A DNA stretch of 64,000 nt from Inhella crocodyli (GTDB lineage: Bacteria; Pseudomonadota; Gammaproteobacteria; Burkholderiales; Burkholderiaceae_C). The stretch lies in the NCBI RefSeq assembly GCF_004004565.1, contig NZ_SACM01000004.1:248001-312000 (forward strand), given 5' to 3'. Shown piece after piece: positions 1-8,091 of this stretch. Position 1 is the first letter of the stretch. Each line of letters begins with the position of its first letter. A program made the translations under genes and the position numbers. A model generated the notes under the pieces. The model had not been told where the DNA came from, searched no databases, and saw nothing but the letters and a program-made list of their open reading frames with translations.

Positions 1-2013
1 GAAGTCGTCGATGGCCAGGCCCACGCCCAGGGCCTCCAGGCGGTCAAGCGTGGCGGCCACCTTGTCCTGCTCTTGCATCAGCACCGACTCGGTCAGCTCC
101 AGCTCCAGGTACTGCGCGGGCAGGCCGGTCAGGGCCAGGGCCTCGTTCACTTGCTCGTCGAGGTGGCCACGGCGGAACTGCAGCACCGAGATGTTGACCG
201 CCATCTTGATCGGCGGCAGGCCCATGCCGATCCAGGTGGACGCCTGGCGGCAGGCCTCGAACAGGGCCCAAGCCCCCATGTCGACGATCAGACCGCTGTC
301 TTCGGCCACGGGAATGAACTGCGCGGGCGACACCGGTCCGAGCTCGGCCGAGGTCCAGCGCATCAGCGCCTCCACGCCCTCGATGTGCCCCGTGGCCAGG
401 TTCACCTGCGGCTGGTAGCGCAGCGACAGCTCGCCGCGCTCCAGCGCCTTGGCCAAACGCGAGCGCAGCTGCATGCGGGCCAGGGCTTCGGCATTCATGG
501 CCGCGTCGTAAAAGCGGTAGCCCTTGCGGCCGGCCGACTTGGCGCGGTACATGGCCGTGTCGGCGGCCTGCATCAGGCTGTCGAAGTCGGCCGCGTCGTC
601 GGGGAAGAGGGCGATGCCGACCGACAGGTGCAAGGGCAGGTCGTGCCCGTCGACCATGACGCTGCGCCGCGACAAGGCCATCACCTTCTCGGCCACGGCG
701 GTGACCTCGGCGCCGTCCTTCACCCCGGGCAGCACGATGCAGAACTCGTCGCCGCCTTGGCGGGCCACGGTGTCGGCCTGCCGCAGCTGGCCCTGCAGCT
801 CCTGCGCCAGGTGCTTGAGCAGGGCGTCGCCGGCGGCGTGGCCCAAGGTGTCGTTGACCTCCTTGAACTGGTCGAGGTCGATGAACATCAGGGCCACCTT
901 GTGACGCGCGCGCGCGGCCCCGGCCATGGCCAGTTCGGCGCGGTCGCGCAGCAGGCTGAGGTTGGGCAGGCCGGTCAGGGCGTCGTGGAGGGCCTGGTGC
1001 GCCAGCTGCGCGCGGCCCTCGGCCACGGCCCGCTCGGCCTCCAACAGGCGGTCGCGCTCGCTCAGCTGCTGGGTTTGGCGCAGCACGGCCAGCAGCAGCA
1101 TCAGCAGGCCCAGGCCCGCCAAGAGCCCGCGCGGCGCCGCCGCCATGCGCTCGCTCAAGACCAGGAGGCCGAGCGCGCCGGAGGCCAGGGCCACCATGGT
1201 CAGGGGCAGCATGCGCAAGATGCCCTCGCACAGGCGGTCGAAGGCCGGGTCGCGGTTGATGTCGGTGCGCAGGCGGGCGGCGCCCCAGGCCATGAGCAGC
1301 GTGGGCAAGGAGTACAGCAGGCCCAGCACCGAGCCATTGGCCACCGGGCCTTTCAACAGCGCCACGTTCCAGCTCATCCAGGCCACGGCATGGCCCAAGA
1401 GCCCCAGCGTGATGGCCGCCCCCGCGGCCGTGGGGCGCTGCCGCTGGTGGAGCAGGGCGAACACGGAGGTGAAGGCCGCGCTGATCAACAGCACCGGGTA
1501 GGCGATGGACACGACGACGGCGCCCATGGCATTGCTGTCGGCCAGGGGCAAGTACAGGGTCAGCGCGAAGGCCAGGGATGCCGTGGCGGCGCCCAAGACG
1601 TCCAGGCCCACGCGCCGCCACACGGGCGCCTGCCCGGGCAGGTGCAGCAGGCTCATGAAGCCCAGGGCCACGCCCGGGCCGAGCGTCAGAAACAGCAGGT
1701 CGGCCGGGGCGGGGAAGGGGTTCCAGCCGCTGGCCAGTTGCACCATGTAGACGAGCTGGCCCAGCAGGGTGAGGGCCAGGGTGGCGGCAAAGATGCGGCG
1801 CGCCCGGTTGTCGATGGCCTGCTCGGCGTGGCCCACCGAAGAGGCCACCACCCCCACGCTAGCGGCATAGGCCAGGGTCCAGTGGGCGTTGTCGGCCCAA
1901 TCGGCCCACCCCGCTTGGGGCCGCCACGCGGCCAGGCCCCACAAAAGCAAGGTCAGGCCCGTGCTGGTGACCAACACGGCGTTTTGCAGCGCCTTCGGCT
2001 CCCTCGTCGTCAA
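1..2013 (-). CDS. membrane GGDEF/EAL c-di-GMP signalling protein (3' end outside window)
   Basis: The frame starts at a TTG at 2013 with a purine-rich AGGGGGA just upstream and runs off the left edge without a stop, so about 671 codons are visible. The first ~270 residues are strongly hydrophobic and look like six to eight membrane helices forming an input domain. A GGDEF domain follows with an intact GGDEF motif near residue 417, then an EAL domain with GVEALMRW near residue 549, ELTES, and AIDDF at the cut edge. By family knowledge such proteins make and/or break cyclic di-GMP; both motifs look intact, so the net activity cannot be predicted. No ATG is available in frame upstream, so the TTG start is the best choice but remains uncertain. 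Confidence 0.88.
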   Translation of the reverse strand, partial: MTTREPKALQNAVLVTSTGLTLLLWGLAAWRPQAGWADWADNAHWTLAYAASVGVVASSVGHAEQAIDNRARRIFAATLALTLLGQLVYMVQLASGWNPFPAPADLLFLTLGPGVALGFMSLLHLPGQAPVWRRVGLDVLGAATASLAFALTLYLPLADSNAMGAVVVSIAYPVLLISAAFTSVFALLHQRQRPTAAGAAITLGLLGHAVAWMSWNVALLKGPVANGSVLGLLYSLPTLLMAWGAARLRTDINRDPAFDRLCEGILRMLPLTMVALASGALGLLVLSERMAAAPRGLLAGLGLLMLLLAVLRQTQQLSERDRLLEAERAVAEGRAQLAHQALHDALTGLPNLSLLRDRAELAMAGAARARHKVALMFIDLDQFKEVNDTLGHAAGDALLKHLAQELQGQLRQADTVARQGGDEFCIVLPGVKDGAEVTAVAEKVMALSRRSVMVDGHDLPLHLSVGIALFPDDAADFDSLMQAADTAMYRAKSAGRKGYRFYDAAMNAEALARMQLRSRLAKALERGELSLRYQPQVNLATGHIEGVEALMRWTSAELGPVSPAQFIPVAEDSGLIVDMGAWALFEACRQASTWIGMGLPPIKMAVNISVLQFRRGHLDEQVNEALALTGLPAQYLELELTESVLMQEQDKVAATLDRLEALGVGLAIDDF

Positions 2014-2223
2014 CCCATCCCCCTGAAGTGTTGCGGCGGGCCCAGTGTAGGAAGGGAATGCGCCGCGGCCACCTCATCCCCCCACTTGGGCGTCCCGCCA
2101 CTCGTCCACGGCCCACCGCCATTCGCCACGGTCCGCCCGCCATTCGCCCTGCCGGCCCCAAAGCGCGCCGGGTGGGTCCCAATAATCGCGCCCACTTCGA
2201 CGCCCCAACCAGGATCCACCGTC

Positions 2224-3732
2224 ATGACCCCTTCTCGACTTCGCCCCCCGCGCCGCATGGCTCCCATGCTGGCGGTGCTGGTCGCCGTGCTGGCCAGCCT
2301 GCAGTCGGCCGACGCCGCCTCGCCCAGCCTGGAACTCAAGGCCTGCCGCCTGCCCGGCCACCCGACCGAGCTGCAGTGCGGCACCCTGAAGCGCCCGCTG
2401 GACCCCGCCCAGCCCCAGGGCACCCAGATCGACCTGCGCGTGGTGGTGCTGCCGGCCTTGGCGCGCAACAAGCTGCCCGACCCGGTCGTCATCCTGGCCG
2501 GCGGCCCGGGCCAAAGCGCCGTGGACTTGCTGCCGGTGGTGGCCCCGCGCTTCAGCCGGCTGAGCCAGCGCCGCGACCTGGTGTTCGTGGACCAACGCGG
2601 CACGGGCAAGAGCGCCCCGCTGGAGTGCGCCGACGAAGCGGGCCTGTCCATGGCCCAGGGCCTGGACATGGAGGCGCAGATGAAGCGCCTGGACGCCTGC
2701 CGTGGGCAACTGGGCCAGTTGCCGCACGGCGACCTGACCCAGTACACGACCACGATCGCCATGCAGGACCTGGACGCCGTGCGCCAAGCCCTGGGCGTGG
2801 CGCAATGGAACGTGCAAGGCGGCAGCTACGGCACCCGGGCCGCGCTGGAGTACCTGCGCCAGTTCCCGAAGGCCACGCGCCGCGTCATCTTGGACGGCGT
2901 GGCGCCGCCCGACATGGTGCTGCCCCGCAGCTTCAGCGCCGACAACCAGGCCGCCCTGGACGCCTTGCTGGCCCATTGCGCACAAGACGCCGGTTGCCAG
3001 AAGGCTTACCCCGACCTGGCCGGCCAGTGGAAGCGCCTTTTGGCCAGCCTGCCGCGCGAGGTCAGCGTCCCCCACCCGGTGACCGGCAAGCTGGAAACGG
3101 TGCGCCTCCAAGCCATGCACGTGCTGCGCGCCGTGCGCGGGCCGATGTACGTACCCTCGCTGACGGCCGTGGTGCCGGCGGCGATCGCCCAGGCCAGCGA
3201 AGGCGACTTCAACGCCCTCGTCGGGCTGAGCAGCGGCATGGGCGGCCGCGCCGGCCGCCTGGCCATGGGCATGCACTTCTCGGTCGTGTGTGCCGAAGAC
3301 CTGCCGCGCATGCCCCTGTCCAAGGACCCCGTTGGCGCCGACTACGGCACGATGGAAGCGCAGCTGTACGGCCGCGTGTGCGCCGACTGGCCCAAGGGCA
3401 AGGTGCCGCCGGCGTTCTACGAGATCCCCAAGGCCCAGAGCGCCGTGCTGGTGCTCAGCGGGGGCGCCGACCCCGTGACCCCGCCGCGCCATGGCGAGCG
3501 CGCCACCGCCGCGCTGGGCAGCCTGGCCAAGCACGTCGTCGTGCCGGCCGCCGGCCACGGCGTGAGCGGCCTGCCCTGCATGCGCGACGTGATGGCCAAG
3601 TTCATCGAGGCCCCGACCGACGCCGAGGCCCTGGCGGTGAAAGCCGACTGCGCCGCCACCATGCCCCGCGCCACGGCCTTCGTGCCGCCCAACCCCTCCC
3701 TGCCCCCCGTGAAGAAGGAAGGCCAGAAATGA
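2224..3732 (+). CDS. secreted alpha/beta hydrolase, TAP-like
   Basis: A 502-residue alpha/beta hydrolase with an N-terminal signal peptide (RR near residue 10, hydrophobic core, cleavage near ADAAS). The oxyanion motif ILAGGPGQS, the nucleophile elbow GGSYGT (Ser201) and a C-terminal TAP-like part with GGADPVTPP (acid) and AAGHG (His) complete a catalytic triad. This is the proline-iminopeptidase/tripeptidyl-aminopeptidase-like group; the true substrate is unknown. The stop overlaps the start of the next gene as ATGA, and it is followed by an ABC exporter pair, so the three genes are probably co-transcribed and co-translated. The frame is open far upstream, but the signal peptide supports the ATG at 2224. 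The enzyme probably acts in the periplasm. Confidence 0.88.
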   Translation: MTPSRLRPPRRMAPMLAVLVAVLASLQSADAASPSLELKACRLPGHPTELQCGTLKRPLDPAQPQGTQIDLRVVVLPALARNKLPDPVVILAGGPGQSAVDLLPVVAPRFSRLSQRRDLVFVDQRGTGKSAPLECADEAGLSMAQGLDMEAQMKRLDACRGQLGQLPHGDLTQYTTTIAMQDLDAVRQALGVAQWNVQGGSYGTRAALEYLRQFPKATRRVILDGVAPPDMVLPRSFSADNQAALDALLAHCAQDAGCQKAYPDLAGQWKRLLASLPREVSVPHPVTGKLETVRLQAMHVLRAVRGPMYVPSLTAVVPAAIAQASEGDFNALVGLSSGMGGRAGRLAMGMHFSVVCAEDLPRMPLSKDPVGADYGTMEAQLYGRVCADWPKGKVPPAFYEIPKAQSAVLVLSGGADPVTPPRHGERATAALGSLAKHVVVPAAGHGVSGLPCMRDVMAKFIEAPTDAEALAVKADCAATMPRATAFVPPNPSLPPVKKEGQK

Positions 3733-4523
3733 TCACCATCGACCGCGTCACCAAGCGCTTCAAGGCCGCGCCCGCCAAGGCCTCCGGCTTGGGCGCCCTG
3801 TTCAAGCGGCCGGCGGCCGCCTACGTCGAGGCCGTCAAGGGCGTGTCCTTGAGCGCCACCAACGGCCGCATCACCGGGCTGCTGGGCCCCAACGGCGCCG
3901 GCAAAACCACGACCCTGCGCATGCTGGCCGGCCTGTTTGCGCCCGACAGCGGCGGCATCGACGTCGACGGGATCGACGTGACCCGCGCGCCGCAGCAGGC
4001 CCTGGCCCGCATGGGCATCCTGGGCGACGCGCACGGCCTGTACCCGCGCCTCACCGCCCGCGAGAACATCGTCTACTTCGGCCGCCTGCAAGGCATGAGC
4101 CGCGAGGCCGCGCTGGCCCGCAGCGAGGCCCTGAGCGATCTGCTGGACCTGAAGAAGGTCATCGACCGCCGCACCGAGGGCTTCAGCCAGGGCGAGCGCA
4201 TGAAGACCGCGCTGGCCCGCGCGCTGGTGCACGACCCGGCCAACATCGTGCTGGACGAGCCCACCAACGGCCTGGACGTGCTGGCCACTCGCAGCTTGCG
4301 CGAGGCCCTGCGCCACCTGGCGCGCGACCAGGGCAAGTGCATCGTGTTCTCCACGCACATCATGCAAGAGGTGGAGTACCTGTGCGACGAGGTGGTGGTG
4401 GTCAGCCGCGGCAGCTCCGTGGCCCACGGCAGCATCCCCGCCCTCAAACAACAAGCCGGGCAAGAGCGTTTTGAAGACGCCTTCGTGGCCCTGGCCTTCC
4501 CCGACCTGAAGGAGACCGCATGA
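3729..4523 (+). CDS. natA: ABC transporter ATP-binding protein, NatA-like
   Basis: A 264-residue ABC ATPase. Walker A is GPNGAGKTT, the signature is the variant GFSQGERMKTALARAL (SQGE, not SGGQ), Walker B is IVLDEPTNGLD, and the H-loop is STHIMQEVEYLCDEV. The SQGE form and THIM..E stretch are typical of NatA-type (sodium/drug efflux) ATPases. It overlaps the hydrolase gene upstream (ATGA) and the permease downstream (ATGA), so it forms an exporter with the latter. What is exported is not shown by the sequence; natA/natB is named by family resemblance only. Confidence 0.9.
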   Translation: MITIDRVTKRFKAAPAKASGLGALFKRPAAAYVEAVKGVSLSATNGRITGLLGPNGAGKTTTLRMLAGLFAPDSGGIDVDGIDVTRAPQQALARMGILGDAHGLYPRLTARENIVYFGRLQGMSREAALARSEALSDLLDLKKVIDRRTEGFSQGERMKTALARALVHDPANIVLDEPTNGLDVLATRSLREALRHLARDQGKCIVFSTHIMQEVEYLCDEVVVVSRGSSVAHGSIPALKQQAGQERFEDAFVALAFPDLKETA

Positions 4524-5722
4524 GCGCCGTCCCTGCCCGCCAAGCCCACCCCTCGGTGCTGAACCACGTTGCCATCGTCTTCCTCAAAGAGCTGGTGGAC
4601 GCCCTGCGCGACCGCCGCACCCTGATGCGCCTGGCCCTGCCCGCGCTGCTGATGGGCCCGCTGATGCTGTTCCTGCTCAGCGGCCTGATCGCCCAGTTCG
4701 AAACCCGCGCGCAGCAGCGCGAGGTGGTGGCCCACGGCATGCAGCACGCGCCGACCTTGCGCAACTACATCGAACGCCAGAACTACAGCATCAAGGAGGC
4801 CCCGGCCGACTACGAGGCGCAGCTGCGCAGCGGCAAGCTGGGCGACGCCGTGCTCGTCGTGCCCGCCACCTTCGAGGCCGAGTTGGCGCGCGGCGACCAG
4901 CCGAGCATCGAGGTGGTGACCGACAGCGCCAACCAACGCGCCAGCGTCGGCGCCGGGGCCGTGGCCCGCTTGGTGACTGGTTTTGGCCAAGAACGCGCCG
5001 GCCAGCACCTGATGCTGCGCGGCGTCTCGGGCGAGGTGCTGCGCCCCGTGGACATGACCGAACGCGATCTGGCCTCGCCCGGGGCTCGGGCCTCGCGCAT
5101 CACCAGCATGATCCCGATGTTCGTGATCATGGCCGTGCTGTACGGCTGCCTGACCGCGGCGCTGGACGCCACCTCGGGCGAGCGCGAGCGCGGCTCCCTG
5201 GAGCCCCTGCTGACCAACCCCGCCAAGCACCTCAGCTTGGTGGGCGGCAAGTTCGGCGCGGTGGCCCTGCTGGGCGTGGCCGTGGCCGCCTTGGCCAGCC
5301 TGAGCTTCGTGCCGGCGCAGTGGCTGCTCAAGAGCGACAGCCTGCAGGCCATGTTCCGCTTCGGCTGGCAGGACGCGCTGCTGTTCACCGCCCTGCTGGC
5401 GCCGCTGGCCGCGGCCCTGGGCGCCCTGCTGATGGCCGTGGCCATCCGCACCAAGACCTTCAAGGAAGCCCAGGCCAGCGCCACGCTGGTGATGACGATG
5501 GTGAGCCTGGCACCCATGGTGGCCCTGCTGAACCCCGGGGCCGACGCGCCTTGGTACTACTGGGTGCCCGGCCTGGGCCAGAACCAGCTGATGATGCTGG
5601 TCCTCAAGGGCGAGCCGGTGACGCTGGCGCAATGGGGCCCTTCGCTGGTCACCGCCGGCGTGCTCACGGTGGCCTGCTTGGTGTTCGTGGCGCAGCAGAT
5701 GCGCGCCGCCGCCAGCCGCTGA
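4520..5722 (+). CDS. natB: ABC-2 type exporter permease, NatB-like
   Basis: A 400-residue ABC-2 permease. One helix lies near residues 30-55, followed by a long extracytoplasmic region (about 60-195), and then five helices from about residue 195 to the end, which is the NatB layout. The motif SGERERGSLEPLLTNP (around residues 226-241) between helices is the conserved ABC-2 coupling region. It pairs with the ATPase encoded 4 bases upstream by overlap. A strong hairpin terminator follows its stop. The exported substrate is unknown. Confidence 0.9.
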   Translation: MSAVPARQAHPSVLNHVAIVFLKELVDALRDRRTLMRLALPALLMGPLMLFLLSGLIAQFETRAQQREVVAHGMQHAPTLRNYIERQNYSIKEAPADYEAQLRSGKLGDAVLVVPATFEAELARGDQPSIEVVTDSANQRASVGAGAVARLVTGFGQERAGQHLMLRGVSGEVLRPVDMTERDLASPGARASRITSMIPMFVIMAVLYGCLTAALDATSGERERGSLEPLLTNPAKHLSLVGGKFGAVALLGVAVAALASLSFVPAQWLLKSDSLQAMFRFGWQDALLFTALLAPLAAALGALLMAVAIRTKTFKEAQASATLVMTMVSLAPMVALLNPGADAPWYYWVPGLGQNQLMMLVLKGEPVTLAQWGPSLVTAGVLTVACLVFVAQQMRAAASR

Positions 5723-5741
5723 GCCAGCGCGCCTACAGTGC

Positions 5742-5767
5742 AAGGGCCTCTTCGGAGGCCCTTTTTT
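5742..5767 (+). terminator. rho-independent terminator of the hydrolase-natAB operon
   Basis: The sequence AAGGGCCTC-TTCG-GAGGCCCTT followed by a run of T forms a 9-base-pair perfect stem with an extra-stable UUCG tetraloop and a U tract. It lies 20 bases after the natB stop. The next reading frame starts right after the U run. Confidence 0.92.
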
Positions 5768-5768
5768 C

Positions 5769-6245
5769 ATGCCCAAGCCGCCCCTTCCGCCCCACCTGCA
5801 AGCCGCGCTGGACCGCAGCCGCCGGCTCGTGCGCAAGCGCGCCCTCGTTGCGGCCGGGGTGGCCGCCGTGCCCGTGCCGGGCTTGGACTGGGCCACCGAC
5901 ATGGCCGTCTTGCTGCGCCTGATCCCGCAGATCAACGCCGCCTTCGGGCTGAGCGCCGAACAGGTCGAGCGCCTGGCGCCCGAGCGGCGCGTGGCGGTCT
6001 ACAAGGCCATCTCCGCGGGCGGCGGGGTGCTGATCGGGCGCCTGGTGACGCGCGAACTCGTGATGAAGGCGCTGAGCGTGGTGGGCGTGCGCCTGTCCAC
6101 CCAGCAGGCCGCCAAGTTCGTGCCCTTGGCCGGGCAGGCGGTGTCGGCCGTGCTGACCTACACGGCGCTCAAGGCCGTGTGCGAGCTGCACATCCAGCAG
6201 TGCTTGGCGGTGGCGCAACAGCTGAATCTGCCGGCGCCGGGCTGA
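5769..6245 (+). CDS. small helical membrane-associated protein, DUF697-like
   Basis: A 158-residue protein whose central stretch (VAAVPVPGLDWATDMAVL, then IPQINAAFGL) resembles the DUF697/YcjF-type domain often seen in membrane-associated proteins with a GTPase partner. It has two or three moderately hydrophobic, glycine-rich segments (about 25-40, 85-100, 120-135). The ATG used here follows the terminator U run by one base, so no Shine-Dalgarno sequence is possible at this start; a GTG about 20 codons in (VRKRALV) is the alternative. No partner gene is adjacent. The family assignment is by motif impression and is uncertain. Confidence 0.7.
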   Translation: MPKPPLPPHLQAALDRSRRLVRKRALVAAGVAAVPVPGLDWATDMAVLLRLIPQINAAFGLSAEQVERLAPERRVAVYKAISAGGGVLIGRLVTRELVMKALSVVGVRLSTQQAAKFVPLAGQAVSAVLTYTALKAVCELHIQQCLAVAQQLNLPAPG

Positions 6246-6343
6246 AGCGCGGCCCCAGGCTATGGCCGCGATCAAGCCTTTCGCTTGGACGCGCGCAGGC
6301 GGTCTCGCCACACTGGCGGCCTGTCTTCGTTGAGGGGTTCGCC

Positions 6344-6571
6344 ATGGCCAAGTCGCTGTCGTTCGGGGTGCTGCATGTGGGCACCGCCTTTGGCATCAGC
6401 TACGCGCTGACGGGCGACCTGGCCATCGCCGTCGCCATCACCTTCGTCGAGCCCCTGGCCAACACGGTGGTGCACTACTTCCACGACAAGCACTGGCCGA
6501 GGCTGGCGGCCTGGGGGCAGGCGCTGTTCAGCGGGCGTTCGTCGGCCTGGGAGGCGGAGCCGGTTCGCTGA
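6344..6571 (+). CDS. DUF2061 small membrane protein
   Basis: A 75-residue protein with a Shine-Dalgarno (GAGG, 8 bases upstream). It has the DUF2061 pattern: MAKSLSFGVLHVGTAF, a second hydrophobic helix (LAIAVAITFVEPLANTV), then YYFHDKxW-like YFHDKHWPR. DUF2061 proteins are two-helix membrane proteins of unknown function. Its 3' end overlaps the convergent gene that ends at 6528 by 44 bases. Confidence 0.85.
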   Translation: MAKSLSFGVLHVGTAFGISYALTGDLAIAVAITFVEPLANTVVHYFHDKHWPRLAAWGQALFSGRSSAWEAEPVR

Positions 6572-6905
6572 CCGGGTCGGTCGGCGCGGCGCAGGGCTGC
6601 TGCGTGCGGCGGCAGGTGTCGCCGGTGGCGCCAATCCGCCCAAAGGGCAGGCAGGCGGTGTGGCACCACAGGGCATCGGTCTGGGCCCGGACCCAAACCG
6701 CGTGCCAAGGCGGCGGCGCGGGCGCCAGCCATGCCCGGCGGCTCACATCGCACATCGAACGGGCCCGAAGGCGAACGACCTCCGCCTGCAAGGCCAGGAC
6801 TTCGGCCCGTTGCGCCTGGCACAGCGCGCTGACCCGGGCTTGCAGGGCGGCGTAGCGTCGCAGCAGCAGGCGGTGCTCGGCCTCGAGCTCGGCGCAGGGT
6901 GCCAT
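6528..6905 (-). CDS. hypothetical coiled-coil, cysteine-bearing protein
   Basis: A 125-residue frame starting at an ATG 32 bases after bfd on the same strand, so it may share the Fur-controlled transcript. Residues ~4-45 ([17 protein letters not shown] and following) form an amphipathic helix likely to be a coiled coil. The C-terminal half has four cysteines ([10 protein letters not shown] ... [10 protein letters not shown]) that might bind metal. I do not recognise a family. Its tail overlaps the DUF2061 gene on the opposite strand. It could be a lineage-specific protein or a spurious frame, but the coiled coil and position favour a real gene. Confidence 0.55.
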   Translation of the reverse strand: MAPCAELEAEHRLLLRRYAALQARVSALCQAQRAEVLALQAEVVRLRARSMCDVSRRAWLAPAPPPWHAVWVRAQTDALWCHTACLPFGRIGATGDTCRRTQQPCAAPTDPVSEPAPPPRPTNAR

Positions 6906-6937
6906 CGTGCCCGTCGACGCCGTGGCTCGCATCGGCC

Positions 6938-7162
6938 TCAGGCGGGCACGGGGCGCAGCCCCCAGACCGGCGCCGCGCCCGCGCCGCGTTCGGCCTTGGG
7001 GCCCGGCGCGGTGGCGAAGCAAGCTTGGGCGCACTCGCGGCAGGCGCCGCAGGCCGTGGCCACGCGCAGCTCGTCTTGCAAGGCGTCGAAGTCCGGGCAG
7101 CCGGACGCCGCCGCGGCGCGGATGTCGCGGTCGGAGACGCGGTGGCAGACACAAACGATCAT
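6938..7162 (-). CDS. bfd: bacterioferritin-associated ferredoxin
   Basis: A 74-residue BFD-type [2Fe-2S] protein. The N-terminus [15 protein letters not shown] and the C-terminal pair [10 protein letters not shown] supply the four cluster cysteines (CxC ... CxxC). By family knowledge Bfd reduces the ferric core of bacterioferritin through its haem so that iron can leave. It is divergent from bfr (start 7274) and the 111-base gap contains a perfect Fur-type box, so it should be induced when iron is scarce. The ~20-residue proline/alanine tail after the last cysteine is longer than in the E. coli protein. Confidence 0.92.
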   Translation of the reverse strand: MIVCVCHRVSDRDIRAAAASGCPDFDALQDELRVATACGACRECAQACFATAPGPKAERGAGAAPVWGLRPVPA

Positions 7163-7176
7163 GGTGCACGCATCGT

Positions 7177-7195
7177 AATGCGAATGATTCGCATT
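7177..7195. promoter_or_regulatory. Fur box between bfd and bfr
   Basis: AATGCGAATGATTCGCATT is a perfect 9-1-9 palindrome of the classical Fur-box type. It lies 15 bases upstream of the bfd start and 78 bases upstream of bfr, so it most likely covers the bfd promoter; an effect on bfr is possible. Confidence 0.88.
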
Positions 7196-7273
7196 GGCAA
7201 GCTTGGTGGGCACTCCTGGCGTCCCGACTGCCGCTACGCTTGCCGTCACCCCCTTCCCCCGCAGGAGCCCCCG

Positions 7274-7759
7274 ATGCAAGGCGACGCCCAGGTGCTGGTC
7301 CACCTCAACCAGCAGCTCAAGTTGGAACTGACCGCCATCAACCAGTACTTCCTGCATGCGCGCATGCTGAAGAACTGGGGCCTGATGCGCATGGCCAAGC
7401 ACGAGTACGACGAGTCCATCGAAGAGATGAAGCACGCCGACCGCCTGATCGAGCGCATCCTCACGCTGGACGGCCTGCCCAACCTGCAAGACCTGGGCAA
7501 GCTCTACATCGGCGAGGACGCCGTGGAGACCCTGCGCTGCGACCTGCTCATCGAACAGGCCTCGCACGGGCACCTCAAGGACGCCATCGCCCACTGCGAG
7601 GCGGTGCGCGACTACGTCAGCCGCGACCTCCTGGCCGCGATCTTGGACGACACCGAAGAGCACATCGACCACCTGGAAACCCAACTCGGGCTGGTGGCCC
7701 AGGTGGGCGCGCAGAACTACCTGCAAACGCAGATGGGCGGCGAGGCCAGCGGCAGCTGA
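7274..7759 (+). CDS. bfr: bacterioferritin
   Basis: A 161-residue bacterioferritin with the conserved N-terminus ([15 protein letters not shown]), the haem ligand Met52 (EEMKHAD) and ferroxidase ligands Glu18, Glu51, His54, Glu94 and His130. Aligned without gaps to E. coli Bfr as I remember it, the position of ligand Glu127 is a threonine (LDDTEEHID). The start is supported by an AGGAG 7 bases upstream. By family knowledge 24 subunits and 12 haems form an iron-storage shell, and iron release needs the divergent bfd product. The ~6-residue tail GGEASGS exceeds the usual length. Confidence 0.95.
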   Translation: MQGDAQVLVHLNQQLKLELTAINQYFLHARMLKNWGLMRMAKHEYDESIEEMKHADRLIERILTLDGLPNLQDLGKLYIGEDAVETLRCDLLIEQASHGHLKDAIAHCEAVRDYVSRDLLAAILDDTEEHIDHLETQLGLVAQVGAQNYLQTQMGGEASGS

Positions 7760-7770
7760 ACCACGCGCGC

Positions 7771-8028
7771 TCAGCGCGGCCGGGTTTGGTCTTCCATCCA
7801 GCCCAGCCAGCGCAGGGCCTGCTCGCGGCTGTGGCCGCACATCTCCTCGCTGGGCGCCAGCGAGCCGCACACCGCCGGTCGCTCGGGCCGGCCGAAAAGT
7901 CGGCATCGGTCGTCGTCGTCCAGTTGCGCGCAGCGCACCCCAGCCGGCTTGCCTTGCGGGTGGCCGGGAATGGGCGTGCTGATCGAGGGGGCGATGCAAC
8001 AGGCGGCGCAGCGCGGGCGGCAGTCCAT
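7771..8028 (-). CDS. YkgJ family cysteine-cluster protein
   Basis: An 85-residue protein of the YkgJ/UPF0153 zinc- or iron-binding type: MDCRPRCAACCIAPS, then PGHPQGKPAGVRCAQL, then DDDRCRLFGRPERPAVC and EEMCGHSREQAL. The many conserved cysteines probably bind a metal. The PAVCGSLxPxxEMCG block is typical of this small group. It is convergent with bfr (11-base gap). Its biochemical role is unknown. Confidence 0.88.
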   Translation of the reverse strand: MDCRPRCAACCIAPSISTPIPGHPQGKPAGVRCAQLDDDDRCRLFGRPERPAVCGSLAPSEEMCGHSREQALRWLGWMEDQTRPR

Positions 8029-8091
8029 GGCGCCATGCTGCCATGCCCATGCCCTTCGCCAGGGCCGGCGGTGGGCGCCGACACTGGCCGG

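Noticed and set aside
73-2223. Long plus-strand frame upstream of the TAP-like hydrolase
   Set aside because: It is antisense to the GGDEF/EAL gene, low in complexity and has no signal sequence; the hydrolase signal peptide begins at 2224.
3417-5935. Long minus-strand frames under natA and natB
   Set aside because: They mirror the codon bias of the genes on the plus strand and contain no motif or start signal.
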